From contig NZ_BCTU01000007.1 in NCBI RefSeq assembly GCF_001590925.1, forward strand, positions 186,001-250,000: a stretch of 64,000 bases of DNA. The letters are read 5' to 3'. The stretch's first letter is position 1, and the number at the start of each line of letters is the position of its first letter. Position numbers and translations under genes: made by a program. This document shows, piece after piece, positions 30,549-39,574 of this stretch. The DNA comes from Serratia plymuthica NBRC 102599 (GTDB taxonomy: Bacteria > Pseudomonadota > Gammaproteobacteria > Enterobacterales > Enterobacteriaceae). Below the pieces are notes generated by a model. It did not search any database and was not told where the DNA came from. It saw only the letters and a list, made by a program, of their open reading frames with translations.

Positions 30549-33500
30549 AAATCCTGAGCCTGCGGCTGAAGAACCTCAATTCATTGCAGGGCGAGTGGAA
30601 GATCGATTTCACCGCTGAGCCTTTTGCCAGCAATGGGCTGTTCGCCATCACCGGGCCAACCGGCGCGGGCAAAACCACCCTGCTGGATGCCATCTGCCTG
30701 GCGCTGTACCACCAGACACCGCGCCTCAACGTGACACCGAGCCAAAACGAACTGATGACGCGCCACACCGCCGAGTCGTTGGCGGAGGTCGAATTTGAGG
30801 TCAAAGGCATCGGCTACCGCGCCTTCTGGAGCCAACGCCGCGCCAAAAATGCGCCGGACGGCAACCTGCAAGCGCCAAAGGTGGAGCTGGCGCTGCGTGA
30901 AGACGGCAAAATCCTGGCGGATAAAGTCCGCGACAAGCTGGATCTGACCGCCGCGATCACCGGGTTGGATTTCGGCCGCTTCACCAAATCGATGATGCTG
31001 TCCCAGGGGCAGTTCGCCGCCTTCCTCAATGCCGATGCCAATGACCGGGCCGAACTGCTGGAAGAACTGACCGGCACCGAGATCTACGGCCAGCTTTCCG
31101 AACGGGTTTTCGAGCAGCACAAACAGGCCAAAGCCGATCTGGACGCCTTGCATCAACGCGCCAGCGGCATTGAACTGCTGAATGACGAACAGCGTCAGCA
31201 ATTGGAGAGCCAATTAGCTGAGCTGAGCGCGCAGGAAACCGCCCTCAACGGGCAGGCCCGGCAACAGCAACAGGCGCTGAACTGGCTGCAACAGTGGCAG
31301 CGAACGCAGCACCAGCAGCAGGAATACCAACGCCAGTTGAGCGTCGTGCAACAGGAGCAGGCTGCGGCCGAACCGCAGTTGCAACAGTTGGCGCGCAGCG
31401 AACCGGCGGAGAAACTGCGGCCGCTGCATAACGACCGTCACCGCTGCCGCAGTGAGCAGCAGGCGCTGCAACAGCAGATCGCCCAAATGGCGCAGCAGCA
31501 GGAGCATCAGCTTGCGCAGATGGCGCCATTGCAGCAGGCAGTGGAAAAAGCGCGCGCCGAGCAGCAGGCGCAGGCCGAACGCCAGCAGATCCAGCAGCGG
31601 CTGATCGACGAGCAGATCGTCCCGCTCGACCACCAGATTGCTCAGCTGCAAAAAACGCAGACGGAATTGCAGCAGGCGTGCGACAACGCCGCCCGGCAGA
31701 GCCATCAGCAGAAAACGGATCTGGAGCAGTTAAACGTTCAACGCAGCCAATTGACCGCTCAGACCGGGCAGCATCAGGAGAAGCTTAACGGCCTTACCGC
31801 AGCGCTGATGGCGCAGCAACAACAGCAAAATGCGCTGGAAACGCAGTCACCGCTGGCGGCGCTGCGCCAGCGTCAGACCGCGTTGGCCGAGCTGCGCCCG
31901 GCACGCCAGCAGCTGTTCACCCTCTCCTCGCTGTTCCGCCAGACCAGCGAGCGGCTTGAACAACAGCGCAAAGAGTTTTCCGCCCGTCAGGCGCAGCTTG
32001 GCGAACATGAGCAACAGCTGGAAGAAACGCGGCGGCACTACAAGCAGCAAAAAGCGCATCAGTTGGACGTGGAAAAAGCCCTTGAGCTGGAAAAGCGCAT
32101 CGTCAGTCTGGAAGCCGAGCGCGCACTGCTGCAAAGCGGCGAGCCCTGCCCGTTATGCGGTTCCGCCAGCCATCCGGCCATTGAGCAATATCAGGCGGTA
32201 AAACCGTCCGAGACGGCATTGCGCCTGGCGGAAATGCGCGTCAAAACCGAGGCGCTGTACACCCAGGGCACCGAACTGCGCACCCGTTGCGAAAGCCTGA
32301 AGGAGCAGCAACAGCGCCAACAACAGCAAATAGCGCAGGACGAGCAGCAACTCGCCGCCCAGCGCCAACAGTGGCAAACCCTCAGCGCGCCGCTGGCGTT
32401 TGATTTCGATCTGCAAGATGCCGAGCGCCTGAGCCAGTGGCTGAACGCCTGCGACAACGAAGAGCGCCAGGGCCAGCAAGGGCTGGCGCAGCACGAACAG
32501 GCAGCACAGGCGGTACAGCAGGCAAAAGATGCACTGGCCGAGCTCCAGGCGCAGCAACAACAAGCGCAACAGCAACAAGCGCTGCTGGACGAGCGCTTCA
32601 CCCTGCTGGAAAAAAACCACGCCGATGCGCAGTTGCAACAGCAGCGCTTGCAACAACAGTGGCAAGAGGGCGAGAAAACCCTGGGCGAACACCGCGCGCA
32701 GCGGCTGGCGCTGTTTGGCGAACAACAGATTCCGCAGGTGCGCGAACAGCTGCGTGCCCAACTGGCCGCCTGCGAGCAGGCCAGCCATCAGGCGGCGGAA
32801 CAATGGCAGAAAGCTCAGGAGCAGCGCGATCGCCTGGCCGGCCAGCTTGCCGGCCTGCAACAACAGCAGCAACGGCAAAGCGAGAGGCTGCAACAGGCGG
32901 AACAAACCTGGCTGGAAGCCCTGGCCGCCAGCGAATTCAGTGACGAAGCCGCATTCAGCGCCGCGCTGTTGGATGACGCACAGCGCCGGCAATTGCAGCA
33001 GCATAAAGAACGGTTGCACCAGCGGCAGGTGGAGGCCAGCGCCCTGCTGGCACAGGCGGTTCATACGCTGGAACAACAGCGGCAACAGCGCCCGGAAGGG
33101 CTGGATGAAACCCAGGCCGACGCGCAAGCCCTGAGCCAGAGCCTGGAGGCGTTGGCGCAGCAGTTGAAAGCCTTGCAACTGCGTCAGGGTGAAGTGCGTA
33201 ACCAATTGGAAAGCGACGCCGCACGCCGTCTCAATCAGCAATCGCTGTTTGAGCAAATCAGCCAGAGCCAGCAGCAGTACGACGACTGGAGCTACCTCAA
33301 TCAGCTGATCGGCTCCAAAGAAGGCGATAAATTCCGCAAATTTGCCCAGGGGCTGACGCTGGATCACCTGGTATACCTGGCCAATAACCAGCTTGGGCGG
33401 CTGCATGGGCGCTACCTGTTGCAACGCAAAACCAGCGACGCGCTGGAACTGCAGGTGGTGGATACCTGGCAGGCGGACGCGCTGCGTGACACTCGCACCC

Positions 33501-33799
33501 TGTCCGGCGGCGAAAGTTTCCTGGTCAGCCTGGCATTGGCGCTGGCGCTGTCTGACCTGGTCAGCCACAAGACCAGCATCGACTCGCTGTTTCTCGACGA
33601 AGGCTTCGGCACGCTGGATGCGGAAACCCTGGATACCGCGCTGGACGCGCTCGACAGCCTGAATGCCTCCGGTAAAACCATCGGCGTGATCAGCCATGTC
33701 GAAGCGATGAAAGAACGCATTCCGGTGCAGATTAAGGTGAAAAAGGTCAACGGGCTGGGTATCAGCCGGCTGGAGCCGCAGTTTCGGCTGGAAAGTTAG
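30545..33799 (+). CDS. sbcC: exonuclease subunit SbcC
   Basis: SbcC is the Rad50-type ATPase of SbcCD. Walker A is at residues 37-45 (GPTGAGKTT), the signature motif [10 protein letters not shown] and the Walker [13 protein letters not shown] are near the C-terminus. The long arms are Gln-rich coiled coils (about 190-500 and 570-880), joined at the zinc hook CPLC (Cys535, Cys538). At 1084 residues it is a little longer than E. coli SbcC, through extra coiled coil. Its last four bases overlap the convergent AraC-type gene. Confidence 0.97.
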   Translation: MKILSLRLKNLNSLQGEWKIDFTAEPFASNGLFAITGPTGAGKTTLLDAICLALYHQTPRLNVTPSQNELMTRHTAESLAEVEFEVKGIGYRAFWSQRRAKNAPDGNLQAPKVELALREDGKILADKVRDKLDLTAAITGLDFGRFTKSMMLSQGQFAAFLNADANDRAELLEELTGTEIYGQLSERVFEQHKQAKADLDALHQRASGIELLNDEQRQQLESQLAELSAQETALNGQARQQQQALNWLQQWQRTQHQQQEYQRQLSVVQQEQAAAEPQLQQLARSEPAEKLRPLHNDRHRCRSEQQALQQQIAQMAQQQEHQLAQMAPLQQAVEKARAEQQAQAERQQIQQRLIDEQIVPLDHQIAQLQKTQTELQQACDNAARQSHQQKTDLEQLNVQRSQLTAQTGQHQEKLNGLTAALMAQQQQQNALETQSPLAALRQRQTALAELRPARQQLFTLSSLFRQTSERLEQQRKEFSARQAQLGEHEQQLEETRRHYKQQKAHQLDVEKALELEKRIVSLEAERALLQSGEPCPLCGSASHPAIEQYQAVKPSETALRLAEMRVKTEALYTQGTELRTRCESLKEQQQRQQQQIAQDEQQLAAQRQQWQTLSAPLAFDFDLQDAERLSQWLNACDNEERQGQQGLAQHEQAAQAVQQAKDALAELQAQQQQAQQQQALLDERFTLLEKNHADAQLQQQRLQQQWQEGEKTLGEHRAQRLALFGEQQIPQVREQLRAQLAACEQASHQAAEQWQKAQEQRDRLAGQLAGLQQQQQRQSERLQQAEQTWLEALAASEFSDEAAFSAALLDDAQRRQLQQHKERLHQRQVEASALLAQAVHTLEQQRQQRPEGLDETQADAQALSQSLEALAQQLKALQLRQGEVRNQLESDAARRLNQQSLFEQISQSQQQYDDWSYLNQLIGSKEGDKFRKFAQGLTLDHLVYLANNQLGRLHGRYLLQRKTSDALELQVVDTWQADALRDTRTLSGGESFLVSLALALALSDLVSHKTSIDSLFLDEGFGTLDAETLDTALDALDSLNASGKTIGVISHVEAMKERIPVQIKVKKVNGLGISRLEPQFRLES

Positions 33800-34257
33800 G
33801 CCGGCAGTTGCCGCCACTGGCGTGGACTGATGCCAAACCAGCGGCGAAAAGCGCGTGAAAACGCGCTGACGTCGGAATACCCCAGCAGCAGCGCCAACTC
33901 GGCAATCGGCAGGTGGCGCTGCTGCAAATAATGAGTCGCCAGGTCGCAGCGTACCTTGTCCACCAACGCGGTAAAGGTCACCCCCTGTTCACGCAGGCGG
34001 CGCTGCAACGAACCGGCGGACAGGCCCATTTTCTCGGCGATGATTTCCAGCACCGGTTCTCCGCTCAGCAGCGCTTGGCGCACCTGGGCGCGGGTACGGT
34101 CCACCAGCGTCAGTTCGGCATTGCGCCGTTGACACAAAATCACTCCGTGCTCCACCGAATAGTCGAAACGATAGCCTTCCCTCTTGTTCTCCCGCCGCGT
34201 CAGACCGGCTTCCAACTGAGTGCATGCTTCCGGCTGGCAGGAAAGCGCTGTCGGCAT
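33796..34257 (-). CDS. short AraC-family transcriptional regulator
   Basis: The C-terminal ~100 residues form an AraC/XylS double helix-turn-helix ([20 protein letters not shown], then [20 protein letters not shown] ending in FGISPRQW). From the ATG at 34257 the protein is about 153 residues, with only ~50 residues before the HTH, too short for the usual ligand domain of the long OruR/ArgR-like type. The open frame continues 44 codons upstream without family similarity. It may be a compact regulator or a decayed one. It is divergent from the ethanolamine permease and is a candidate regulator of it. Confidence 0.7.
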   Translation of the reverse strand: MPTALSCQPEACTQLEAGLTRRENKREGYRFDYSVEHGVILCQRRNAELTLVDRTRAQVRQALLSGEPVLEIIAEKMGLSAGSLQRRLREQGVTFTALVDKVRCDLATHYLQQRHLPIAELALLLGYSDVSAFSRAFRRWFGISPRQWRQLPA

Positions 34258-34451
34258 GATGTATTCCACTGTGGCTGTAACGGTGCAGGGAGGTAAGCAA
34301 CTTCCGTACCAGCTTACCGGTCCGCCTCCCGCCGCCGCATCGGTCAAAAAATCACCAATAAAGCACAATTTCGTCGCCACGCTGCCCACTTTTGGTGCGC
34401 GTTCAGGTGGCCCTTAAGCCACGCCCCCGTGCTGGCGGAGAGGCTTCGTCA

Positions 34452-34467
34452 TGGCATAAAACCTGCA
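34452..34467 (+). promoter_or_regulatory. possible sigma-54 promoter of the ethanolamine permease
   Basis: TGGCATAAAACCTGCA has GG and GC elements at the -24/-12 spacing of sigma-54 promoters (consensus TGGCAC-N5-TTGCW, two mismatches). Transcription would start near 34479, about 50 bases before the ATG. Nitrogen control of ethanolamine uptake would make sense, but the site is imperfect and no enhancer-binding protein gene is adjacent. Confidence 0.35.
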
Positions 34468-34527
34468 GCATCGTGAGCGGGCACCTTCTTTATCTGCGCA
34501 GGCGGTTTTTTCGATCGGGAGAGCAAC

Positions 34528-35895
34528 ATGACAATGCAACTTAAACCTACCCTGGGCACCCTGCATCTTTGGGGCATTGCCGTCGGGCTGGTGATTTCCG
34601 GGGAATATTTTGGCTGGAGCTACGGCTGGGGCGTGGCGGGGACGCTCGGTTTCCTGATCACCACCCTGATGGTGGCGACCATGTACGGCTGTTTTATCTT
34701 CAGTTTTACCGAGCTGACCACCGCCATCCCTCACGCAGGCGGGCCTTTCGCCTATAGCCGCCGCGCCTTTGGCGAAACCGGCGGCCTGATCGCCGGGCTG
34801 GCGACGCTGGTGGAATTCGTGTTCGCACCGCCGGCGATTGCCATGGCGATCGGGGCTTATCTCAACGTGCAATACCCGGCGCTTAACCCCAAGTGGGCGG
34901 CGGTGGGCGCCTACGCCATTTTTATGACGCTGAATATCCTCGGCGTTAAGCTGGCGGCGCTGTTCGAACTTTGCGTCACCGTGCTGGCGGTCTTTGAGCT
35001 GCTGGTGTTTATGGGCGTAGTGGCGCCGGGCTTTAGCTTCAGCAACTTCGTGCTCAACGGCTGGGCGGGCAGCGATCATTTCGGCAGCGCGGCGCTGTCC
35101 GGCATCTTCGCCGCCATTCCGTTCGCCATCTGGTTTTTCCTGGCCATCGAGGGCGCGGCAATGGCGGCTGAAGAGGCCAAGGATCCGAAACGCACCATTC
35201 CGCGTGCCTACATTTCCGGCATTCTGACGCTGGTGGTATTGGCGCTGGGCGTGATGCTGCTGGCAGGCGGCGCAGGCGACTGGAGCAAACTGTCGAACAT
35301 CAACGATCCGTTGCCACAGGCGATGAAAATGGTGGTAGGCGAAAACTCCGGTTGGATGCACATGCTGGTGTGGATTGGCCTGTTTGGATTGGTGGCCAGC
35401 TTCCACGGCATTATTCTCGGCTATTCGCGCCAGTTCTTCGCGCTGGCGCGCGCCGGTTACCTGCCGACCTCGCTGGCGAAACTGTCGCGCTTCCAGACGC
35501 CGCACCGGGCGATCCTGGCCGGCGGCGTGATCGGCATCGCCGCGATCTTCAGCGACAGCTGGATCAACCTTCAGGGCATGAGCCTTACCGCCGCCATGAT
35601 CACCATGGCCGTATTCGGTGCCATCGTGATGTACCTGATGAGCATGCTCAGCCTGTTCAAACTGCGCCGCATTGCGCCGGAGCTGGAGCGCAGCTTCCTC
35701 GCGCCGGGGTACCCGCTGGTACCAGCCATCGCGCTGGTGCTGGCGCTGGTATGTCTGATCGCCATGCTGTGGTTTAACCCGGTGATCGGCGGGGTATTTA
35801 TCGCCCTGATGGCCTGCGGTTATCTCTATTTCCTGCTGACCAAAACCCAGCGCCGAAATGCGCCGCAGGACCTGATGTTGTCCGGCAGCGACTGA
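34528..35895 (+). CDS. eat: ethanolamine permease
   Basis: A 455-residue APC-superfamily permease with 12 predicted helices, of the Eat ethanolamine permease family. The N-terminus (MTMQLKPTLGTLHLWGIAVGLVISGEYFGWSYGW) and the IEGAAMAAEEAKDP loop are typical. A GGGAGAG ribosome site precedes the ATG. No eut metabolic genes adjoin it, so any ammonia-lyase must be elsewhere. A divergent AraC-type gene is its likely local regulator. Confidence 0.85.
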   Translation: MTMQLKPTLGTLHLWGIAVGLVISGEYFGWSYGWGVAGTLGFLITTLMVATMYGCFIFSFTELTTAIPHAGGPFAYSRRAFGETGGLIAGLATLVEFVFAPPAIAMAIGAYLNVQYPALNPKWAAVGAYAIFMTLNILGVKLAALFELCVTVLAVFELLVFMGVVAPGFSFSNFVLNGWAGSDHFGSAALSGIFAAIPFAIWFFLAIEGAAMAAEEAKDPKRTIPRAYISGILTLVVLALGVMLLAGGAGDWSKLSNINDPLPQAMKMVVGENSGWMHMLVWIGLFGLVASFHGIILGYSRQFFALARAGYLPTSLAKLSRFQTPHRAILAGGVIGIAAIFSDSWINLQGMSLTAAMITMAVFGAIVMYLMSMLSLFKLRRIAPELERSFLAPGYPLVPAIALVLALVCLIAMLWFNPVIGGVFIALMACGYLYFLLTKTQRRNAPQDLMLSGSD

Positions 35896-35932
35896 GAAGT
35901 GTGACCACAGCGGCACTCCCTGGCAAAAAGCG

Positions 35933-35960
35933 TTGAGCCGCCGCTGACAAGGGTTATGAT
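35933..35960 (+). promoter_or_regulatory. promoter of the BglG-type gene
   Basis: -35 TTGAGC (35933-35938), 16-base spacer and -10 TATGAT (35955-35960). The transcript would start around 35967, just before the first half of the RNA antiterminator. Confidence 0.55.
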
Positions 35961-35973
35961 GCTGCTGATAACA

Positions 35974-36099
35974 GGATTGCTACTGTATACCTAAGAATTT
36001 CAAGCTGCGGCCTTGCCCGATGAATCAAACTCATGCGGGCGCAATATGCAGCGTCCCTGGCATACCAGGGAGAAGAGATATCCGAATACAGGCAAAACC
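35974..36099 (+). promoter_or_regulatory. BglG-type ribonucleic antiterminator (RAT), split by extra DNA
   Basis: RNA targets of BglG/LicT proteins are about 29 nt, with GGATTGTTACTG on the 5' side and CAGGCAAAACC on the 3' side. Both halves occur here: GGATTGCTACTG (35974-35985) and CAGGCAAAACC (36089-36099). They are 103 bases apart instead of about six. The complementary steps CTGTAT and ATACAG at the inner edges would still pair. The 3' half overlaps the terminator stem in the usual way, so the element looks like a once-normal RAT with an insertion in its loop. Confidence 0.75.
35988..36078. mobile_element. small insertion (about 91 bp) inside the RAT loop
   Basis: Removing these bases plus one flanking TA rebuilds a continuous RAT hairpin (CTGTAT-CCGA-ATACAG), and TA is found at both edges, as after a TA target duplication. 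The insert begins TACCTAAGAATTTCAAGC, which resembles short interspersed repeats I recall from enterobacterial genomes (from memory, not searched). It contains its own perfect hairpin CCCTGG-CATA-CCAGGG (36055-36070) and an imperfect one upstream. No terminal inverted repeats are obvious. Confidence 0.5.
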
Positions 36100-36135
36100 T
36101 GACGCAGGGGATCGCTCCCGTGCGTCAGGTTTTTT
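36098..36135 (+). terminator. leader terminator controlled by antitermination
   Basis: Arms CCTGACGCA (36098-36106) and TGCGTCAGG (36121-36129) are perfect 9-bp complements followed by six T. The first arm overlaps the end of the RAT, so RAT and terminator folding exclude each other. It lies about 35 bases before the start of the BglG-type gene. Confidence 0.9.
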
Positions 36136-36169
36136 CGTTTTCAGCGCGCTGAAACAACAGGGAACAACC

Positions 36170-37012
36170 ATGAAAATCGCAAAAATACTTAATAATAACG
36201 CGGTGATTACCTTGGACGACCGTCAGGAAGAAACGGTAGTGATGGGTCGCGGCGTAGGGTTTAAAAAGAAAGCCGGCGATCTGCTGGACGAAAGTCTGAT
36301 CGAGAAGATCTTCACCCCCAACGGCGGCGAGATGGGCGAACGCTACAAAGAACTGCTGGCAGAAATCCCGCTGGCCTGCGTGACCACCGCCGACAAAATC
36401 ATCACCCTTGCCCGCCAGCGCCTGCCAGGCAAGCTGCACAACATCGTCTATATCACGCTGACCGACCACATACACTTTGCACTGCAGCGCCACGATCAGG
36501 GGCTGGACATCAAAAACGTGCTGCTGTGGGAAATCAAAAAGCTTTATCCGGCCGAATTTGCCGTCGGGCTGGAAGCGCTGGACCTTATCACCCAGCGGCT
36601 GGGCACCACCCTGCCGGAGGACGAAGCCGGGTTTATCGCCCTGCATCTGGTCAACGCCCAGTTGAACGACGAAATGCACAACACCCTGCACATCACCCGC
36701 GTGATGCAGGAGATCCTTAACATCGTCAAATACCACTTCCGCTTTGATTACAACGAAGAAGCGCTGAGCTACCATCGCTTTGTCACTCACCTGAAATTTT
36801 TCGCCCAGCGCCTGCTGGGGAAAAACTACGTCGACAGCGACGATGATTCGCTCTACCAGGTGGTGAAAGAGAAATACCGCGAGTCATTCGCCTGCGCCGG
36901 CAAGATCAATCAGCACATCGAAAAACATTACCAACACCAACTAACCAGCGAAGAGATGATGTTTTTGACCATTCATATCGAGCGGGTGCGCAGTGAAAGC
37001 GAGGTAAAATAG
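36170..37012 (+). CDS. bglG: BglG/LicT-family transcription antiterminator
   Basis: A 280-residue RNA-binding antiterminator: CAT RNA-binding domain at 1-60 (MKIAKILNNNAVITLDDRQE), then two PTS regulation domains (about 65-170 and 171-280) whose histidines are phosphorylated by the PTS. Examples are TLTDHIHFAL in PRD1 and FLTIHIERV in PRD2. The start at 36170 follows GGGAACAACC; upstream codons lie in the leader and terminator. Normally bglF and bglB follow and share control. Here no PTS permease or glucosidase gene follows: the next genes are a toxin-antitoxin pair on the other strand. It looks like an orphan, self-regulated antiterminator. Confidence 0.9.
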   Translation: MKIAKILNNNAVITLDDRQEETVVMGRGVGFKKKAGDLLDESLIEKIFTPNGGEMGERYKELLAEIPLACVTTADKIITLARQRLPGKLHNIVYITLTDHIHFALQRHDQGLDIKNVLLWEIKKLYPAEFAVGLEALDLITQRLGTTLPEDEAGFIALHLVNAQLNDEMHNTLHITRVMQEILNIVKYHFRFDYNEEALSYHRFVTHLKFFAQRLLGKNYVDSDDDSLYQVVKEKYRESFACAGKINQHIEKHYQHQLTSEEMMFLTIHIERVRSESEVK

Positions 37013-37014
37013 GA

Positions 37015-37401
37015 TCAGCGCCGGGCGTCGAACACCCGAATGCCATACTGCGGGAAAACGCCGTCGGCGGTGATCAGCGTCAGCCCTTCGGCCTGCGACT
37101 GGGCGATCAGCATGCGATCGAAAGGATCGCCGTGGTGTTGCGGTAACTGCCCCGCCTGCTGGCTATGAAAAGCGGCTATCGGCAACGACAGAAAATCCTC
37201 AGCCTCAATGATGTCAAAAATGTCCTCTGGCACCGGCAGCTTGCCCAACGCCTGCTTGATCGAGATTTCCCATACGCTCGCCGCGCTGACGTAAACCAGA
37301 TTATTGGGATCGGCGATCAGATTGCGGGTCAGCGGCCCCAGGCTGGCATTGTCCACCAGCCACCACAGCAGCGCGTGGGTATCCAGCAGCAAGCGCCTCA
37401 T
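37015..37401 (-). CDS. vapC: VapC-like PIN-domain toxin
   Basis: A 128-residue PIN-domain protein starting MRRLLLDTHALLWWL. The acidic residues of the PIN metal site are visible: Asp7 in LLDTHALLW, Glu near residue 45 in SVWEISIK, and Asp near 92-95 in GDPFDRMLIAQ. Such toxins are RNases neutralised by the partner antitoxin. It overlaps the antitoxin gene by four bases (ATGA) and ends two bases from the convergent BglG-type gene. The VWEISIK form is typical of the PIN subgroup paired with Phd-type antitoxins. Confidence 0.9.
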   Translation of the reverse strand: MRRLLLDTHALLWWLVDNASLGPLTRNLIADPNNLVYVSAASVWEISIKQALGKLPVPEDIFDIIEAEDFLSLPIAAFHSQQAGQLPQHHGDPFDRMLIAQSQAEGLTLITADGVFPQYGIRVFDARR

Positions 37402-37631
37402 TTTTCTCCCTCAAACAATGCGGTGATGTCCGCATCGCCGGCATTAATATCCTCCGGTACGGTAAATTTACCTTTGGCCGCGCCGGGTTTGCGCACTTCA
37501 CCTTTAATCGCCATCAACTGAACGTAAGGCTTCCCTGCTTTCGCTATGATCACTGTCTCTCCCTCTGCGGCTTTATCCGCCAACTGGCTCAGGTTCGATT
37601 TTGCTTCGTGCATATTGGCCTGAATAGGCAT
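37398..37631 (-). CDS. Phd/YefM-type antitoxin of the PIN toxin
   Basis: A 77-residue protein (MPIQANMHEAKSNLSQLADK) with the Phd/YefM N-terminal DNA-binding fold and an acidic, likely disordered C-terminus (PEDINAGDADITALFEGEK) that would wrap the toxin. I chose the ATG at 37631, preceded by GGAGACG; the open frame upstream has no similarity. It should autoregulate through the tandem repeat at 37642-37658. Confidence 0.9.
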   Translation of the reverse strand: MPIQANMHEAKSNLSQLADKAAEGETVIIAKAGKPYVQLMAIKGEVRKPGAAKGKFTVPEDINAGDADITALFEGEK

Positions 37632-37641
37632 GAGCGTCTCC

Positions 37642-37658
37642 TTAGCTAAGTTAGCTAA
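37642..37658 (-). promoter_or_regulatory. operator of the PIN toxin-antitoxin operon
   Basis: Two copies of the perfect 8-base palindrome TTAGCTAA, separated by one base, lie 11-27 bases upstream of the antitoxin start. Tandem short palindromes are typical Phd-type operators, giving cooperative autorepression. Confidence 0.7.
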
Positions 37659-37698
37659 AGCATAGAGGGGCGTCCAGTTTTTGTACAGGCAATTGATT

Positions 37699-37725
37699 AA
37701 AGCGCGAACAGGCTCGCGCTTTTTT
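37699..37725. terminator. terminator hairpin after mak
   Basis: Arms AAGCGCGA and TCGCGCTT pair perfectly around six bases, with five further T on the plus strand and only a short T stretch on the minus strand. It lies 8 bases beyond the mak stop and upstream of the toxin-antitoxin promoter. On the minus strand it would end mak weakly. Confidence 0.6.
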
Positions 37726-37732
37726 GCAAGGG

Positions 37733-38641
37733 TTACCTCTGCGGCCACAACCAGGCTGCGCCGCGCACGCCACTGGAATCGCCGTGGATCGCTTTGCGTA
37801 TTGGCGTTTCGCATTCGCCGCCGAATACCCAGGATTTCACCAACTGCGGCACGTGCTGATACAAGCGGTCCACATTGCTCATACCGCCGCCCAGCACCAC
37901 CACGTCCGGATCGAATATATTGATCACATGCGCCAGCGATTTCGCCAGCCGCAGTTCATAGCGGCCGATAGCCCGCTCCGCCAGGGCATCACCTTGCGCC
38001 GCCAGCGTCATGATCTCATGGCCTTTCAGCGAGTTGCCGCTCAGGCGCGCATAGTCGGTGGCAAAACCGGTACCGGAGATAAAGGTCTCGATGCAGCCTT
38101 GCTTGCCGCAGTAACAAGGCACCTCGGTGCGAAAACGCAGCTCGTCGTCATCCATCCAGGGTAAAGGGTTGTGCCCCCATTCGCCGGCAATGCCGTTGCC
38201 GCCGGAATGCGCCTGCCCGTTAATCGCCACGCCCGCGCCGCAGCCGGTACCGATAATCACCGCAAACACGGTTTTCTGACCGGCCGCCGCGCCATCGGTG
38301 GCTTCCGAGACCGCCAAGCAGTTGGCGTCGTTGGCGATGCGCACTTCACGAGCCAACATCGTCGACAAGTCCTTATCCATGGGCTGGCCGTTGAGCCAGA
38401 CCGAGTTGGCGTTTTTCACCAGCCCGGTATAGGGCGACAGCGTGCCGGGAATGCCGACGCCGACAGAGCCTTGCTGCCCGGTATTTTCTTCCGCCAGCTT
38501 CACCAGGCCGCTGATTGCATCCAGCGTTTGCTGATAGTCATGACGCGGCGTCGCGATACGATGGCGGAACAGCTCATGCCCATCGTTGGCCAGCGCGATC
38601 ACTTCAATTTTGGTGCCACCCAGATCGATACCAATGCGCAC
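37733..38641 (-). CDS. mak: fructokinase/mannokinase, ROK family
   Basis: Mak phosphorylates fructose (and mannose) at C6 in the cytosol. The 302-residue ROK protein starts [17 protein letters not shown] (ATP site) and has the ROK zinc motif [10 protein letters not shown] near residues 175-184 with the preceding [11 protein letters not shown]. coli mak lies between sbcC/araJ and rdgC, and the same general order is kept here. It is separate from the sugar operon further on, whose kinase belongs to another family. Confidence 0.93.
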   Translation of the reverse strand: MRIGIDLGGTKIEVIALANDGHELFRHRIATPRHDYQQTLDAISGLVKLAEENTGQQGSVGVGIPGTLSPYTGLVKNANSVWLNGQPMDKDLSTMLAREVRIANDANCLAVSEATDGAAAGQKTVFAVIIGTGCGAGVAINGQAHSGGNGIAGEWGHNPLPWMDDDELRFRTEVPCYCGKQGCIETFISGTGFATDYARLSGNSLKGHEIMTLAAQGDALAERAIGRYELRLAKSLAHVINIFDPDVVVLGGGMSNVDRLYQHVPQLVKSWVFGGECETPIRKAIHGDSSGVRGAAWLWPQR

Positions 38642-38833
38642 GATTTTTTCTCCTCAATGCACAACAACATTGCTACAGACTACTGTAACCGGCATGCCGG
38701 ATCATCCCCTTGCCGCCGAATGTGACGGCGATGGCAATTTCCGCATCAGACACCCTGCCGGCTACCGCTTATTAATTGGCCATCAGGTACACTGTTTTTA
38801 AACGGTTCCACATAATAAATCCGGAGAGCAGCG

Positions 38834-39574
38834 ATGAAACCTGCCGTACTGATCGTCGATGACGACCCCGCTATCTGTGACGTGCTCTGCGACGTGCTCA
38901 ATGAACACGTATTTACCGTTCATGCCTGCCACCGGGGTAGCGAAGCGCTTGCCTTACTCAACCAGCAGCCGGACATTGCTCTGGTGCTGCTCGATCTGAT
39001 CCTGCCGGATACCAACGGCCTGCTGGTACTGCAACAGATCCACCGCCTGCGCCCGGATTTGCCGGTGGTAATGCTGACCGGCCTCGGTTCCGAGTCTGAC
39101 GTGGTTGTCGGCCTGGAAATGGGCGCCGACGATTACATCGCCAAACCCTTCAACCCACGCGTAGTCGTGGCCCGCGCCAAAGCGGTGCTGCGGCGTACCG
39201 GCGCGTTGGCGCTGGAGCCGGTTGCGGTTGGCCAGGGCAAGTCCGAAGGCTGGCAGTTCAACGGCTGGTGTCTGGACGCCGCCCGCTGCACCTTGCACAA
39301 TCCGCAGCGACAACCTGTCGATCTGACTCAGGGCGAATATGGCCTGCTGCTGGCGCTGGTGCAGCATGCACGCAAAGTGCTGACCCGCGATCGCCTGCTG
39401 GAGTTGACCCACAGCGAAACGCTGGAGGTGTTCGATCGCACCATCGACGTGCTGATCATGCGGCTACGGCGCAAGATCGAGATCAATCCGCATCAACCCG
39501 AATTGATCCGCACCATTCGCGGGCTGGGTTATGTGTTCGCCGCCGACGTCAGCCAGCCGGTGGCTGCCGCCTGA
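38834..39574 (+). CDS. OmpR-family response regulator
   Basis: A 246-residue regulator: receiver domain 1-120 with acidic pocket Asp10/Asp11, phosphoacceptor Asp54 (LLDLILPD) and Lys in IAKPF; winged-helix DNA-binding domain about 140-235 (VDLTQGEYGLLLALVQHARK, then LEVFDRTIDVLIMRLRRK). GGAGAG precedes the ATG. No kinase gene is adjacent; the nearest is the hybrid kinase at 45849, on the far side of the sugar operon. Its last 26 bases overlap the convergent sugar kinase. I infer that it controls the operon. Confidence 0.92.
   Translation: MKPAVLIVDDDPAICDVLCDVLNEHVFTVHACHRGSEALALLNQQPDIALVLLDLILPDTNGLLVLQQIHRLRPDLPVVMLTGLGSESDVVVGLEMGADDYIAKPFNPRVVVARAKAVLRRTGALALEPVAVGQGKSEGWQFNGWCLDAARCTLHNPQRQPVDLTQGEYGLLLALVQHARKVLTRDRLLELTHSETLEVFDRTIDVLIMRLRRKIEINPHQPELIRTIRGLGYVFAADVSQPVAAA

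Noticed and set aside
32153-33817. 554-codon minus-strand open frame opposite sbcC
   Set aside because: It is a Leu/Gln-rich mirror of the Gln-rich coiled-coil codons of sbcC, with no ribosome site and no domain.
34414-35916. 500-codon minus-strand open frame opposite the ethanolamine permease
   Set aside because: Composition is His/Gln/Arg-rich as expected for the reverse of a membrane-protein gene; no ribosome site or family.
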